DNA of 64,000 nt from an uncultured Anaeromusa sp. (GTDB lineage: Bacteria; Bacillota; Negativicutes; Anaeromusales; Anaeromusaceae), in NCBI RefSeq assembly GCF_963676855.1, contig NZ_OY781460.1, positions 2,472,501 to 2,536,500 on the forward strand, written 5' to 3'. Below, one piece after another: positions 7,813 through 16,483 of this stretch. The notes beneath the pieces were generated by a model. It did no database searches. It was not told the DNA's origin and worked only from the letters and a program-made list of their open reading frames with translations. Both the position numbers and the translations under genes were made by a program. How positions within the stretch are numbered: the stretch's first letter is position 1; every line of letters starts with the position of its first letter.

Positions 7813-10254
7813 CTATTGGCGCAGCTCGCAGCCAAAACGCTCATGCAGGCGACTAATGATTTTTTGAATCACCGTTTCTACTTCTTCGTCAGTCAGCGTT
7901 TTCTCAGCGGACTGGAAGAGCAGCGAGAAAGCTAGGCTGCGTTGGTTCGCAGGCAAGCGATCTCCTTTATACAAGTCAAAAAGAGTAACTTGCTTTAGTA
8001 AAGCGCCGCCAATTTTATTGATTTCTTGTTCCAACATGCCTGCGGAAATTTCGTCGGAAGTAACAAACGCTAAATCACGTTGCATACCAGGGAATTTAGG
8101 CAACGCCGTGTAGGTTGGCAGACGTTTCCACAAAGGAAGCATAGCTTCCAAAGACAGTTCGCATAGGAATACAGGCGCCCGCAGGCCAAAAGCCTCCCGC
8201 GTATCGGGATGCACTTCGCCAACCCAGCCAAGTTCTTTGCCGCCCGGATAGACGATACGAGCGCAGCGTCCCGGATGTAATGCCGGATGAACCGCCTTTT
8301 CAAAAACAGCCTTGTTTAAGCCCAGCGAACTGAGAAGCTGTTCCGCCAAGCCCTTAGCGTCATAAAAATCAACAGGTTCTTGGCCTTGGCTCCAGCCTTG
8401 GGGCTGTCTTCTGCCCATCAGCGCGGCGCACAACATCCATGGCTCTTGGGGCAGCGTATCCATTGGCAAGTTTTTCGGCAAATATACCGCACCAATTTCA
8501 AACAAGCGCACATCTTCATTGCGACGAGCTACATTGCGCCCTACCATTTCCAGCATATTCCCCAGCAGCGTGGTACGCAAAATCGGAAATTCATCGGTAA
8601 TAGGGTTTAACACCGGCACAGCTTTGCGCCGTACGTCTTCCGCCTCTAAACGCAATGCGTCAAACACTTTAGGATGAGAGAAGCTGAAGGAAATGCCTTG
8701 CATAAAACCAGCAGCCGCACACTGATGGGTAAGTACGTCCACCAAATCATGACGCTGGCTTTGTCCGCCTGGCGCCACTGCCGCCGCAGGCAGAGAAGCT
8801 TGAATCTGCTCAAATCCATGCATACGTGCAATTTCTTCAGAAACATCGGCCATTCCTTCTACATCATCGCGCCAAGAAGGAACATCCAAGGTAACTTTAT
8901 CGCCTTCCACTTGAAGAATGGTAAAATACAGTCGTTGCAAAATTTCATTCATACAATCTGTCGACAGAGACGTTCCCAAACGACGATTCACATCGGCTAC
9001 GGAAAAAGAAACTGTTCTAGGCTCTTGCACCACCGGATAAGCATCAGCGTACCCTGGGGCAACCCGACAAGCGCCCATTTCCTGCAGCAGCTGCGCCGCC
9101 CGATCCAATGCGGCCGTTGCGCACGCCACATCGGTACCACGTTCAAAGCGGCCTGAAGCCTCTGAGCGCAAGCCCAACTGGCGAGCCGTTCTCCGAATGT
9201 TCGCCCCTTGAAAATGTGCGGCTTCCAAAATGACCATCTGCGTAGCATCAGTCACTTCGCTGTCAAAGCCGCCCATCACGCCAGCCAAGCCAGCCGGACC
9301 TTGGGCATCGGCAATAACAAGCATACTGGAGCTTAGCTTTCTTTCTACCGAATCCAGCGTCACTAGTTCTTCCCCGTCCTCAGCCAGCCGCGCCGTCAAA
9401 GAAGCGCCGCGTACGCGCGAAGCGTCATAGGCATGCAAGGGCTGCCCCATTTCCAGCATGACAAAATTGGTCACATCTACAACATTGCTGATGGAACGCA
9501 TTCCTGCCGCTTCAACCCGTCTAGCCAGCCATTCCGGCGAAGGACCCACTTTTACATTATGAAGCACCCGTGCGGCAAAGCGGCGGCACAAGTCCGGGCA
9601 AGCCGTTTGCACGGTCACTGTTTCACTTGCTTGCGGTAATGCTGCATCCTCTTGAACTTTAATTTCCGGCAATGTTAAAGAAGCTCCTATTAAAGCAGCG
9701 ACTTCCCGCGCCAAGCCAATAACGCTGAAGCAGTCAGGACGATTGGCTGTCAATTCAAAACCCAAAATAACCTGATTCAAGCCCAGCACATCTTTTATGC
9801 CCTGGCCAATTGCCGTATCAGCCGGCAAAATATAAATGCCGCTGCGCTGTTCCTCCGGCAGTTCTTCCGAATCAATCCCCAGTTCCTTCGCCGAGCAAAG
9901 CATGCCGTAAGAAGGCTCGCCCCGCAGCTTACTGGCTTTAATAGACACTCCGTTCGGCAAGTGCGCCCCTTCTAAGGCTACAGGAATTACATCCTTCTCT
10001 TGCACGTTGGCAGCGCCAGTCACAATTTGCAGCAACTCCGTTGCGCCGACATTAACGCGGCAAATGCGCAGTTTATCCGCATTGGGGTGAGGCAAAATCT
10101 CTTCAATTTTACCGACCACCACTTTTTCCAAACCTTGTCCCTGGTATTCAATTTCCTCTACAGGAATACCAGCCATAGTCAATGCATCCGCCAATTCTTG
10201 CGGCGCAGTCTGAATCGTTACATAGTCGTTAAGCCATTCAATGGATGTGCGCAT
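7813..10254 (-). CDS. pheT: Phenylalanyl-tRNA synthetase beta subunit
   Basis: Beta subunit of the (alpha-beta)2 PheRS that charges tRNA-Phe. The 813-residue protein has the expected domains: an N-terminal EMAP/tRNA-binding domain (VVVGKIEEILPHPNADKLRI, about 45-150), B3/B4 editing domain, B5 domain (about 410-480), catalytic-like core, and the C-terminal ferredoxin-like anticodon-binding domain starting near FPGMQRDLAFV. FELTANRPDC is a conserved B1 motif. The ATG follows AAAGGAGG. The gene is 20 bp downstream of pheS and is presumably controlled by the same T-box. Confidence 0.97.
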   Translation of the reverse strand: MRTSIEWLNDYVTIQTAPQELADALTMAGIPVEEIEYQGQGLEKVVVGKIEEILPHPNADKLRICRVNVGATELLQIVTGAANVQEKDVIPVALEGAHLPNGVSIKASKLRGEPSYGMLCSAKELGIDSEELPEEQRSGIYILPADTAIGQGIKDVLGLNQVILGFELTANRPDCFSVIGLAREVAALIGASLTLPEIKVQEDAALPQASETVTVQTACPDLCRRFAARVLHNVKVGPSPEWLARRVEAAGMRSISNVVDVTNFVMLEMGQPLHAYDASRVRGASLTARLAEDGEELVTLDSVERKLSSSMLVIADAQGPAGLAGVMGGFDSEVTDATQMVILEAAHFQGANIRRTARQLGLRSEASGRFERGTDVACATAALDRAAQLLQEMGACRVAPGYADAYPVVQEPRTVSFSVADVNRRLGTSLSTDCMNEILQRLYFTILQVEGDKVTLDVPSWRDDVEGMADVSEEIARMHGFEQIQASLPAAAVAPGGQSQRHDLVDVLTHQCAAAGFMQGISFSFSHPKVFDALRLEAEDVRRKAVPVLNPITDEFPILRTTLLGNMLEMVGRNVARRNEDVRLFEIGAVYLPKNLPMDTLPQEPWMLCAALMGRRQPQGWSQGQEPVDFYDAKGLAEQLLSSLGLNKAVFEKAVHPALHPGRCARIVYPGGKELGWVGEVHPDTREAFGLRAPVFLCELSLEAMLPLWKRLPTYTALPKFPGMQRDLAFVTSDEISAGMLEQEINKIGGALLKQVTLFDLYKGDRLPANQRSLAFSLLFQSAEKTLTDEEVETVIQKIISRLHERFGCELRQ

Positions 10255-10274
10255 GAGTATCCTCCTTTGTACAA

Positions 10275-11297
10275 TTAAAACTGCCGCAAAAAGCGAACGT
10301 CATTTTCATAAAACAGACGCAAATCGTCAATTTGGTACAAGAGCATGGCAATGCGTTCCACACCCATGCCAAAAGCAAAGCCTTGTACCTTGTTCGGATC
10401 GTAGCCGCTCAACTCCAGCACTCGCGGATGCACCATGCCAGAACCCAATATCTCCAACCAGCCGGTTTGCTTACAAACCCGGCAGCCTTTCCCCTTGCAA
10501 ATCACGCAGGAAATATCCACCTCAGCGCTCGGTTCCGTAAAAGGAAAGAAACTAGGACGAAAGCGAACCCCAGTATTAGAGCCGAAAATTTCTCGAATAA
10601 AGAGTTCCAGCGTTCCCTTTAAGTCCGCAAAATTGATTTCTTTGTCAATAACCAAGCCTTCCACCTGATGAAACATAGGAGAGTGCGTGGCGTCGTAATC
10701 ACAACGGTATACTTTACCAGGCGCAATAATCCGCACCGGACTGTTCGGTTCGCTAGCCTGCATAACCCGCGCCTGCACCGGCGAGGTATGGGTCCGCAGC
10801 AAAAGTTCCGGCGTAATATAAAAAGTATCTTGCATATCCCTTGCCGGATGATCCGGCGGCAAATTCAAAGCTTCAAAATTATAGGAATCTTCTTCCACTT
10901 CTGGTCCTTCGGCCACTGCAAAGCCCATACGCATAAAGACCGCCTTAATGCGATCCAACGTCAGCATCAACGGATGCACATGACCGCTAAATGAAGCTCT
11001 CCCACCCAACGTAATATCAATAGTTTCTTTTTCCAAGCGCTCTTGCATTTCAGCCGCTTTTAAAGCCCCTGCTCGCTCTTCTAGGAGCGCCTCCAACTTG
11101 GCCCGCACTTCATTCACAAGCGCACCTATGCGCGGACGTTCTTCTGACGACAATGCTCCCATGCCGCGCAAAACAGCCGTCAAACTGCCTTTTTTACCCA
11201 AATATTTCACTTTTAAGTCATTTAAGGCGGCTACGGTTTGCGCCTGCTGCATCTCCTGCAACGCTTCCGTTTGTAAAATCTGTAGCTGATTTTCCAT
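10275..11297 (-). CDS. pheS: Phenylalanyl-tRNA synthetase alpha subunit
   Basis: Catalytic class II synthetase subunit, 340 residues. Visible are the N-terminal coiled-coil that contacts tRNA, motif 2 region ([11 protein letters not shown]...PGKVYRCD), the [10 protein letters not shown] block, and motif 3 ([14 protein letters not shown]). [20 protein letters not shown] is a typical bacterial PheS segment. The start at 11297 follows AGGAGG at 8 nt; an in-frame upstream extension to 11390 would run through the T-box terminator and is not credible. Confidence 0.97.
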   Translation of the reverse strand: MENQLQILQTEALQEMQQAQTVAALNDLKVKYLGKKGSLTAVLRGMGALSSEERPRIGALVNEVRAKLEALLEERAGALKAAEMQERLEKETIDITLGGRASFSGHVHPLMLTLDRIKAVFMRMGFAVAEGPEVEEDSYNFEALNLPPDHPARDMQDTFYITPELLLRTHTSPVQARVMQASEPNSPVRIIAPGKVYRCDYDATHSPMFHQVEGLVIDKEINFADLKGTLELFIREIFGSNTGVRFRPSFFPFTEPSAEVDISCVICKGKGCRVCKQTGWLEILGSGMVHPRVLELSGYDPNKVQGFAFGMGVERIAMLLYQIDDLRLFYENDVRFLRQF

Positions 11298-11324
11298 GTT
11301 CCACTTGCCTCCTGTTTTATAATC

Positions 11325-11575
11325 ATTGCAAAAAAACAAAAGCCCTTCCACCCCCTCGAAAGGGGCGAAAAAGCTTATTCGCGGTACCACCCTTGTTTGT
11401 ACTCAAGCTTCGTAACGTGAAGCAGTCCGTGTTTGCCTACTTGGATTCAGAAAACGTTCAGTAAACAAGGCTCCGGAGCGAACTTCTGACAGTGAAAATA
11501 CAGCGCGCTTGCAGTCCATGGCAACGCCTCCCTGAAGAATTCTCCTCTGCATACTTTCTCCTTCATCACCAGCAC
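11325..11575 (-). ncRNA. T-box leader of pheST (Phe specifier)
   Basis: The T-box core AGGGTGGTACCGCG is present (reverse complement at 11378-11391), followed by a GC-rich terminator and a T-run (about 11331-11365) just before pheS. Upstream, AGTA (loop E) and a stem pairing TGCAG with CTGTA flank a bulge in which TTC, a Phe codon, is followed by A (11494-11496). This matches the specifier position, though I folded it only by eye. Uncharged tRNA-Phe should stabilise the antiterminator and switch pheST on. Confidence 0.9.
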
Positions 11576-11609
11576 TATGTAGTTTGTGCCCACGCCGGAT
11601 AACCGCTTT

Positions 11610-11699
11610 TTATTGCAATAAAAGGCGGCGGTACAGGAGATACGCGGCAATGGATCCAGTTGCTTCAAATACTTTCCATAGCATATCGGTGGTCATCAT
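11610..11699 (-). CDS. YqzL-like small protein
   Basis: Tiny reading frame of 29 codons, MMTTDMLWKVFEATGSIAAY followed by LLYRRLLLQ. It matches the W-x-x-F-x-x-TG-x-I-x-x-YL-x-Y pattern of the YqzL family of short Firmicutes proteins of unknown function. GGGAGGG lies upstream at suitable spacing, and a promoter with TTGTCA-N18-TATAAT sits about 55 bp before the start. The gene lies between the SpoU methyltransferase gene and the pheST T-box. The longer in-frame form to 11804 would start upstream of that promoter and is unlikely. Confidence 0.6.
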   Translation of the reverse strand: MMTTDMLWKVFEATGSIAAYLLYRRLLLQ

Positions 11700-11753
11700 G
11701 GCGAGACCCTCCCTGCTCCTGTTCAGCATGCTTTCAGGAAATTTCTTGTTGTC

Positions 11754-11783
11754 ATTATACCATACCAAAACCAGCCCTGACAA
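11754..11783 (-). promoter_or_regulatory. Sigma-A-type promoter upstream of YqzL-like gene
   Basis: -35 TTGTCA (11778-11783) and a perfect -10 TATAAT (11754-11759) with an 18-bp spacer. The predicted start near 11747 would transcribe the small gene and possibly read on into the pheST leader. Confidence 0.65.
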
Positions 11784-11850
11784 GCCAAGTCCGCTCTTAA
11801 CCAAAAGCTTTCTCTAAAAATACAAAAACGAATTTATCTTATTTTATTTC

Positions 11851-12666
11851 TCAGCTCAGCCGTTGCCGCATCGCTTCATAGAGAAGCAGCGAACCAGCCA
11901 TAGCCACATTCAACGACTCCATCCCTCCTGGCATGGGAATAAAAACAGCACCGTCCGCCTCTTGTTTCCAAAAAGCCGACGCCCCCTCCCCTTCATTGCC
12001 TAAAAGCAGCAAATGCCTTGTTTTTAAATCAGCCTGATAGCTTGGCTGGCCGCCTTCCAGCGCAGCTACCCACAAAGCAAGTTTTTGCTGCTTGCGAAGC
12101 TGGTTCAAGGTCTCCGGTTGTATTCTTTGCACTACAGGTAAACGAAAAACGGCTCCCATACCGGCTCGTATCGCTTTACTGCTAAAAGCATCTGTGGTTC
12201 CTTCCAATAGAACAGCACCACCAGCGCCTAGCGCAGCGGCCGTCCGCAGTAAGGCACCGACATTCCCTGGATCCTGCACCCGATCCATCACAAGCAACGG
12301 CCCGTTTCCAGGAATAGCCAGTACTTGCTCAAGCTCCCAGTACTTCTGCCTCACGACTGCTACAATTCCTTGCGGAGTTTGCGTTTCACCAAGCTTGTGC
12401 AGCAATTCGCCGGAAACTTGCAACAGTCGCCCATGTGGCTGCGTGCGCTTTTGCAGCAGCGCTTCCGTCTGCGCCATTTGTCCATAATCATCTGCTACAA
12501 CCAGAAACAGCAATTCCCAATCTGATTGTAGCGCTTCTTGTACCGCTCTCGTACCTTCCACAATAAACAAGCCGCTCTCGTCTCTCTTTTTACGCTGTTG
12601 CAAGGACCGAATTTGTTTTAATTGTTCATTCGCCGCGCTGCTTATTTTTTCCCAATATAACGTCAT
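11851..12666 (-). CDS. TrmH/SpoU family RNA 2'-O-methyltransferase (RlmB-like)
   Basis: SPOUT-class methyltransferase that probably 2'-O-methylates a 23S rRNA or tRNA ribose. The 271-residue product has an N-terminal substrate-binding domain (LFIVEGTRAVQEAL) and the three SpoU motifs: MDRVQDPGNVGALLRTAAA, LLLGNEGEG and IPMPGGMESLNVAMAGSLLL, which form the trefoil knot. The exact target base is not predictable from sequence. The start overlaps the ktrA stop by 4 bp (ATGA), so it is translated in one operon with the potassium uptake genes. A position next to pheS is common in Firmicutes. Confidence 0.92.
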   Translation of the reverse strand: MTLYWEKISSAANEQLKQIRSLQQRKKRDESGLFIVEGTRAVQEALQSDWELLFLVVADDYGQMAQTEALLQKRTQPHGRLLQVSGELLHKLGETQTPQGIVAVVRQKYWELEQVLAIPGNGPLLVMDRVQDPGNVGALLRTAAALGAGGAVLLEGTTDAFSSKAIRAGMGAVFRLPVVQRIQPETLNQLRKQQKLALWVAALEGGQPSYQADLKTRHLLLLGNEGEGASAFWKQEADGAVFIPMPGGMESLNVAMAGSLLLYEAMRQRLS

Positions 12667-13319
12667 TCAAGCTCCTCCAAGCGCTGGACGCCCCGATTAG
12701 CGCCGATAACGAACAGCACATCTTTTTCCATGATTTTCTCCGTTGGCTGAGGTGGCACCAATAGCTGCTCCCCGCGACGTATCGCCACCACATTGACCTC
12801 GTAACGACCACGCAAATCCGTTTCCACCAGATTTTTTCCTACCAAAGCCTTGGGCGCCGTTACTTCTACAATACTATAATCAGGAGATAGTTCAATGTAT
12901 TCCAAAACATTGCTGGACACAAGATTATGCGCCACCCGTTGCCCCATATCTCGTTCTGGATAAACCACCCTATCAGCGCCGATTTTCCCTAACATTTTCC
13001 CATGGAGTGGATTTTTTGCTTTAGCGACAATATGAGGCACACCCAACTCTTTTAGCTGCAAGGTCGTCATCAAATTAGCCTGCACATCCGCGCCAATGGC
13101 CACGACAACTACGTCAAAATTCCGAATTCCCAAGGCTTTCAAAGTATCCTCATCCGTAGTATCCGCCTGTACAACATGAGTTACTTCATCGCTAAATTCT
13201 TGCACCCGCGTTTCATCTGCATCGACAGCCAAAACCTCATAGCCCATTTGATACAACGTTTTGGCTACGCTCGTGCCAAAGCGTCCTAAGCCGATAATTG
13301 CAAACTGTTTCTTTTTCAT
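12663..13319 (-). CDS. ktrA: Potassium uptake regulatory subunit KtrA/TrkA
   Basis: Cytoplasmic RCK protein that gates the KtrB channel in response to nucleotides. The 218-residue single-RCK form carries the Rossmann motif GLGRFGTSVA near residue 10, an acidic residue ending the second strand (VDADE), and a C-terminal TrkA_C domain (about 135-218), where c-di-AMP binds in characterised homologues. It is 33 bp downstream of ktrB and overlaps the next gene by 4 bp. Confidence 0.94.
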   Translation of the reverse strand: MKKKQFAIIGLGRFGTSVAKTLYQMGYEVLAVDADETRVQEFSDEVTHVVQADTTDEDTLKALGIRNFDVVVVAIGADVQANLMTTLQLKELGVPHIVAKAKNPLHGKMLGKIGADRVVYPERDMGQRVAHNLVSSNVLEYIELSPDYSIVEVTAPKALVGKNLVETDLRGRYEVNVVAIRRGEQLLVPPQPTEKIMEKDVLFVIGANRGVQRLEELE

Positions 13320-13352
13320 TTCAAGCCTCGTTTCCAGAATATACTTGATTCC

Positions 13353-14708
13353 TTAACCAATAATAAACTTCCCTTCAGGATACCGCATCATACGTTTGCT
13401 TTTCCGCGAGCGCAAGGTTAGCGCCATTACTAATGTCACCGGTCCCACTCTGCCGGCAAACATAGTCAAAATCAGCCAAAGTTTACCCTGCTCTGATAAA
13501 CCAGGCGTAATTCCAGTTGTCAAACCCACCGTACCGAAAGCGGAAACAACCTCGAAAAGTAAATTCAAAAAAGGTGCGTTTTCGCAAATGCTTAGCATCA
13601 TAGTGACAAAGCAAACTAAGGATGCCGAAATAAACACCACCGCAAACGCTTTATAAATAACACCATGAGGAATGCGGCGCTCAAAAAGTTCAGCATCTTC
13701 TCGGCCACGCATCATAGCCCAAATAGAAGCCAAGAGCACGCCCAGCGTTGAAGTCTTGATACCTCCGCCTGTCGAAGAGGGAGAGGCACCAATAAACATC
13801 AATAGAATTAAGAAAAATAAAGTTTCCGGCTCTAATGTATCCAGCGGCAACGTGTTATAGCCAGCTGTCCTTGCCGAAACCGCTTGGAAATAACTGCTCA
13901 GAAATTTATCTGGCCAAGAAAGCGGCCCCATGCCTGCAGGATTAGCATGCTCAAACGCTAAAATCCCCAACGTTCCAAGCAATAGCAACACAGCCGACAT
14001 CACAATAACAAGGCGCGAGTGCACAGTAAGCTTACTAAAGGACCGTTGATTCCAAGCGTCGGCAATAACCATAAAGCCAATGCCTCCAAGAATAATTAAC
14101 GTAGTCACCGTTATGTTTATGGTCAGATCAGACACATATGCAGTCAAGCTTCCGTAATTGCCAAACAAATCAAATCCTGCATTACAAAAAGAAGATATCG
14201 CATGCCAATAGCCGTAATAAATACCAATCGGTCCAAATTCATCATACCAGCGCCAGGCCAAAATCGTACCGCCGATGCCTTCAATAAGCAAGGTTACTTT
14301 GATGACATATAACGCCAGACGCACCACTCCGGACATGGTAATTTGGTTCAACGCTTCTTGCAAAATCAAACGTTCCCGCAGCTGAATGCGTTTGCCAAGC
14401 ATGATACCCATCAATGTCGTCATGGTCATAATGCCCAATCCACCAATTTGAATCAAAAAAATAATAACAAGTTGTCCGAATAAAGAAAAATGCCTTCCCG
14501 TGTCTAGCACCACGAGACCGGTTACGCAGACAGCCGATGTAGCCGTAAACAAAGCATCAACAAAAGAAGTTCCATTACCAGCCGCCGTAGCTTGGGGCAG
14601 CATCAACAAACCACTTCCCAACAAGATAATCCCCTCAAATCCAAGAACTAGTATTTGATAGGGCGTCAACGTCCATTCTTTCAAAAAACCACGACTATTG
14701 TTTTTCAA
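13353..14708 (-). CDS. ktrB: Potassium uptake channel subunit KtrB (TrkH family)
   Basis: Membrane K+ channel/transporter subunit of 451 residues. It shows the four membrane-P-loop-membrane repeats of the SKT superfamily: each P-loop carries its filter glycine, visible as SAVCVTGLVV, SSFCNAGFDLFG, SARTAGYNTLP and GTVGLTTGITPG. The length fits KtrB rather than the longer proteobacterial TrkH. It has its own promoter at 14748-14776 and is first in the ktrB-ktrA-methyltransferase operon. Confidence 0.95.
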   Translation of the reverse strand: MKNNSRGFLKEWTLTPYQILVLGFEGIILLGSGLLMLPQATAAGNGTSFVDALFTATSAVCVTGLVVLDTGRHFSLFGQLVIIFLIQIGGLGIMTMTTLMGIMLGKRIQLRERLILQEALNQITMSGVVRLALYVIKVTLLIEGIGGTILAWRWYDEFGPIGIYYGYWHAISSFCNAGFDLFGNYGSLTAYVSDLTINITVTTLIILGGIGFMVIADAWNQRSFSKLTVHSRLVIVMSAVLLLLGTLGILAFEHANPAGMGPLSWPDKFLSSYFQAVSARTAGYNTLPLDTLEPETLFFLILLMFIGASPSSTGGGIKTSTLGVLLASIWAMMRGREDAELFERRIPHGVIYKAFAVVFISASLVCFVTMMLSICENAPFLNLLFEVVSAFGTVGLTTGITPGLSEQGKLWLILTMFAGRVGPVTLVMALTLRSRKSKRMMRYPEGKFIIG

Positions 14709-14747
14709 GATGATCGCTCCACTCCTATCCTAGATTCTTCCCAATTT

Positions 14748-14776
14748 ATTATAAGCACTCCCTTACGGCCCGTCTA
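14748..14776 (-). promoter_or_regulatory. Promoter of ktrBA operon
   Basis: -10 TATAAT (14748-14753) with TAGACG (14771-14776) at a 17-bp spacing as a 4/6 -35. It lies about 40 bp before the ktrB start. No c-di-AMP riboswitch is recognisable in the short leader. Confidence 0.6.
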
Positions 14777-14797
14777 GAGGCAAGAAACCGTGGAGAG

Positions 14798-14842
14798 TGA
14801 AAAAGCAGGAGAAACCGAAGCAAAGCCTCGAAGTCCCCTGCT
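14798..14842 (-). terminator. Terminator of the class II aldolase gene
   Basis: Stem AGCAGG/CCTGCT (14804-14809 with 14837-14842) with an inner paired segment, followed on the minus strand by TTTTTC. Confidence 0.7.
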
Positions 14843-14854
14843 AAATCTCTCTTT

Positions 14855-15679
14855 TTAAATAGCTTTGGCCTTAGAGATGCACTCAAAGGCCAGCATGTAC
14901 TTACGCACCGACTCTTTAACACCTTTTTTGACAATCGCCATCAAATTAACATAATTCATGTGTGGCGCACGCGACAGTTCTTTTTTCAACTGTTCCGCCG
15001 CCACCGTTGAAGTGTCGGTTGCAATATTTATTTTTGCAATACCTGCCTGGATCAAACTGCGATACTCTTCTGACTGCAGTCCAGCGCCGCCATGCATGAC
15101 CAGCGGGATTTGCACCATCTGACGCAGCAGTCCAAGTCGTTCAAAATCCAACGAAGTATTCACCATATCTCCTAAATGATTGCCACAGCCTACCGCCAAA
15201 GCATCAATGCGGGTTTTTTGCGTAAATAGGGCTGCCTCTTCCAGACTGCTCGCAGCTTCTTCATTTAAAAGACCAAGCTCCCCTTCCACGGTCAAGCCCG
15301 CAGCATGTGCAATTTTAGCCGCTTCCTTCGTTCGGCGTAGATTTTCCTCAAAGCTCAGCCGTGAACCGTCAAACATCACCGAGGTAAAACCCCAGCGCAC
15401 GGCTTTCAGAATCCCTTCATAGGTATGACTGTGATCCAAATGCAAGGCCACTGGAACACTTGCCTTATGCGCAGCCCGCACCATCGCAGCTCCCAGCAAA
15501 TCCGCGTCGACAAATTTAAACAATCGTTCGGGAATCCCCAAAACTAAAGGTGTTTTTAATTCCTCTGCTACTTCCACCACAGCCCCTAGAGTTTCAAAAT
15601 TAAAAACATTAAATCCCCCAATTGCGTATTGCCGCCGCCGCGCATCCTGTAGAAGTTCTGCCATTGTTACTAACGCCAC
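14855..15679 (-). CDS. Class II fructose-bisphosphate/tagatose aldolase family protein, divergent
   Basis: Zn-dependent TIM-barrel aldolase, probably cleaving or forming a ketose 1,6-bisphosphate. In 274 residues the family residues are present: LDHSHTYEGILKAV (proton-donor Asp 82, Zn ligand His 83), GFTSVMFDGS, VEGELG, and HGGAG with AKINIATD for the phosphate site. Two motifs are unusual: the normal DHG is DHS, and the usual G-T-x-H-G-x-Y is replaced by CGNHLGDM. It may prefer another sugar phosphate. The start is GTG at 15679, about 9 nt after GGGAG; an in-frame ATG at 15664 is also possible. Monocistronic with its own terminator. Confidence 0.8.
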   Translation of the reverse strand: MALVTMAELLQDARRRQYAIGGFNVFNFETLGAVVEVAEELKTPLVLGIPERLFKFVDADLLGAAMVRAAHKASVPVALHLDHSHTYEGILKAVRWGFTSVMFDGSRLSFEENLRRTKEAAKIAHAAGLTVEGELGLLNEEAASSLEEAALFTQKTRIDALAVGCGNHLGDMVNTSLDFERLGLLRQMVQIPLVMHGGAGLQSEEYRSLIQAGIAKINIATDTSTVAAEQLKKELSRAPHMNYVNLMAIVKKGVKESVRKYMLAFECISKAKAI

Positions 15680-15750
15680 AACACAACTCTCCCTTCAGGG
15701 TTCATTTATTTATGTTTTTGTTTCGCCATACAAATCAAAAAACCTGCGAA

Positions 15751-15802
15751 AAAAGCCAAGAGAGTTTGAAAAAAATGAATTTTCCGAACTATCTTGGCTT
15801 TA
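15751..15802 (-). terminator. Hairpin with T-run between rplT and aldolase gene
   Basis: Imperfect long stem with ends AAAGCCAAGA/TCTTGGCTTT followed by T residues on the minus strand. It lies about 70 bp upstream of the aldolase start and could be a back-up rplT terminator or an attenuator of the aldolase gene. Confidence 0.45.
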
Positions 15803-15821
15803 GGAAAATCTGCGGCACAAG

Positions 15822-15847
15822 AAAAAAAGCCGGCCTAAGGCCGACTT
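15822..15847 (-). terminator. Terminator of infC-rpmI-rplT operon
   Basis: GC-rich hairpin (AGTCGGCC/GGCCGGCT) followed on the minus strand by seven T residues, 15 bp past the rplT stop. Confidence 0.88.
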
Positions 15848-15861
15848 TTTGCCATTTACTT

Positions 15862-16215
15862 TTAGAGTTTAGCTTTAGCGGTTTCAACCAACTGATTGAA
15901 AGCAGCCAGATCATTGACAGCCAAGTCAGCCAGCATTTTACGGTTTACTTCCACGCCGGCTTTAGTCAAGCCATTGATCAGTTTGCTATAAGACAAGCCA
16001 TTGATGCGGGCAGCCGCATTGATACGGGCAATCCACAGACGACGGAATTCGCCTTTTTTAGCGCGACGGTCACGACGAGCGTAGAACAACGCTTTCATGA
16101 CTAATTCATTGGCTTTTTTAAACTGCTTGCTGCGGGCTCCACGGTATCCTTTAGCCAGCTTTAGAATTTTTTTATGGCGTCGATGTGCAGTAACGCCTTT
16201 TTTCACTCTCGGCAT
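15862..16215 (-). CDS. rplT: 50S ribosomal protein L20
   Basis: Early-assembly 23S rRNA-binding protein and, in Firmicutes, the autogenous repressor of this operon. Length 117 is typical. The basic N-terminal extension ([20 protein letters not shown]) and the compact C-terminal helical domain ([16 protein letters not shown]) are standard. It is last in infC-rpmI-rplT, preceded by AGGGA at normal spacing. Confidence 0.98.
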   Translation of the reverse strand: MPRVKKGVTAHRRHKKILKLAKGYRGARSKQFKKANELVMKALFYARRDRRAKKGEFRRLWIARINAAARINGLSYSKLINGLTKAGVEVNRKMLADLAVNDLAAFNQLVETAKAKL

Positions 16216-16255
16216 ATTAATCCCTCCAGAAAGTATACATTAAAATATTTTTGAA

Positions 16256-16453
16256 TTATGCGTTCGGCAGCATAAGCTGTACGCGCTTGTGGTCGGACTT
16301 GCTTACCAACGAAGCTTTGCGCAGGTTGCGCTTACGCTTAGGTGATTTGCATTCCAGGATATGGCTTTTAAAAGCTTTAGCGCGCTTGAATTCACCGCTG
16401 GCGGTGATACGAAAACGTTTGGCAGCGCTTCTACGAGTTTTGATTTTCGGCAT
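16256..16453 (-). CDS. rpmI: 50S ribosomal protein L35
   Basis: 65-residue, highly basic ribosomal protein with the conserved [14 protein letters not shown] start and [16 protein letters not shown] core. Position between infC and rplT is the universal bacterial order; spacing is 30 bp to infC and 40 bp to rplT. Confidence 0.98.
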   Translation of the reverse strand: MPKIKTRRSAAKRFRITASGEFKRAKAFKSHILECKSPKRKRNLRKASLVSKSDHKRVQLMLPNA

Positions 16454-16483
16454 TACTTGCTCCCCCTTGCTGTTGTTTCAGTT

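Noticed and set aside
14709-14797. Possible c-di-AMP (ydaO) riboswitch before ktrBA
   Set aside because: The region is too short and none of the riboswitch core motifs can be seen; only a promoter is supported.
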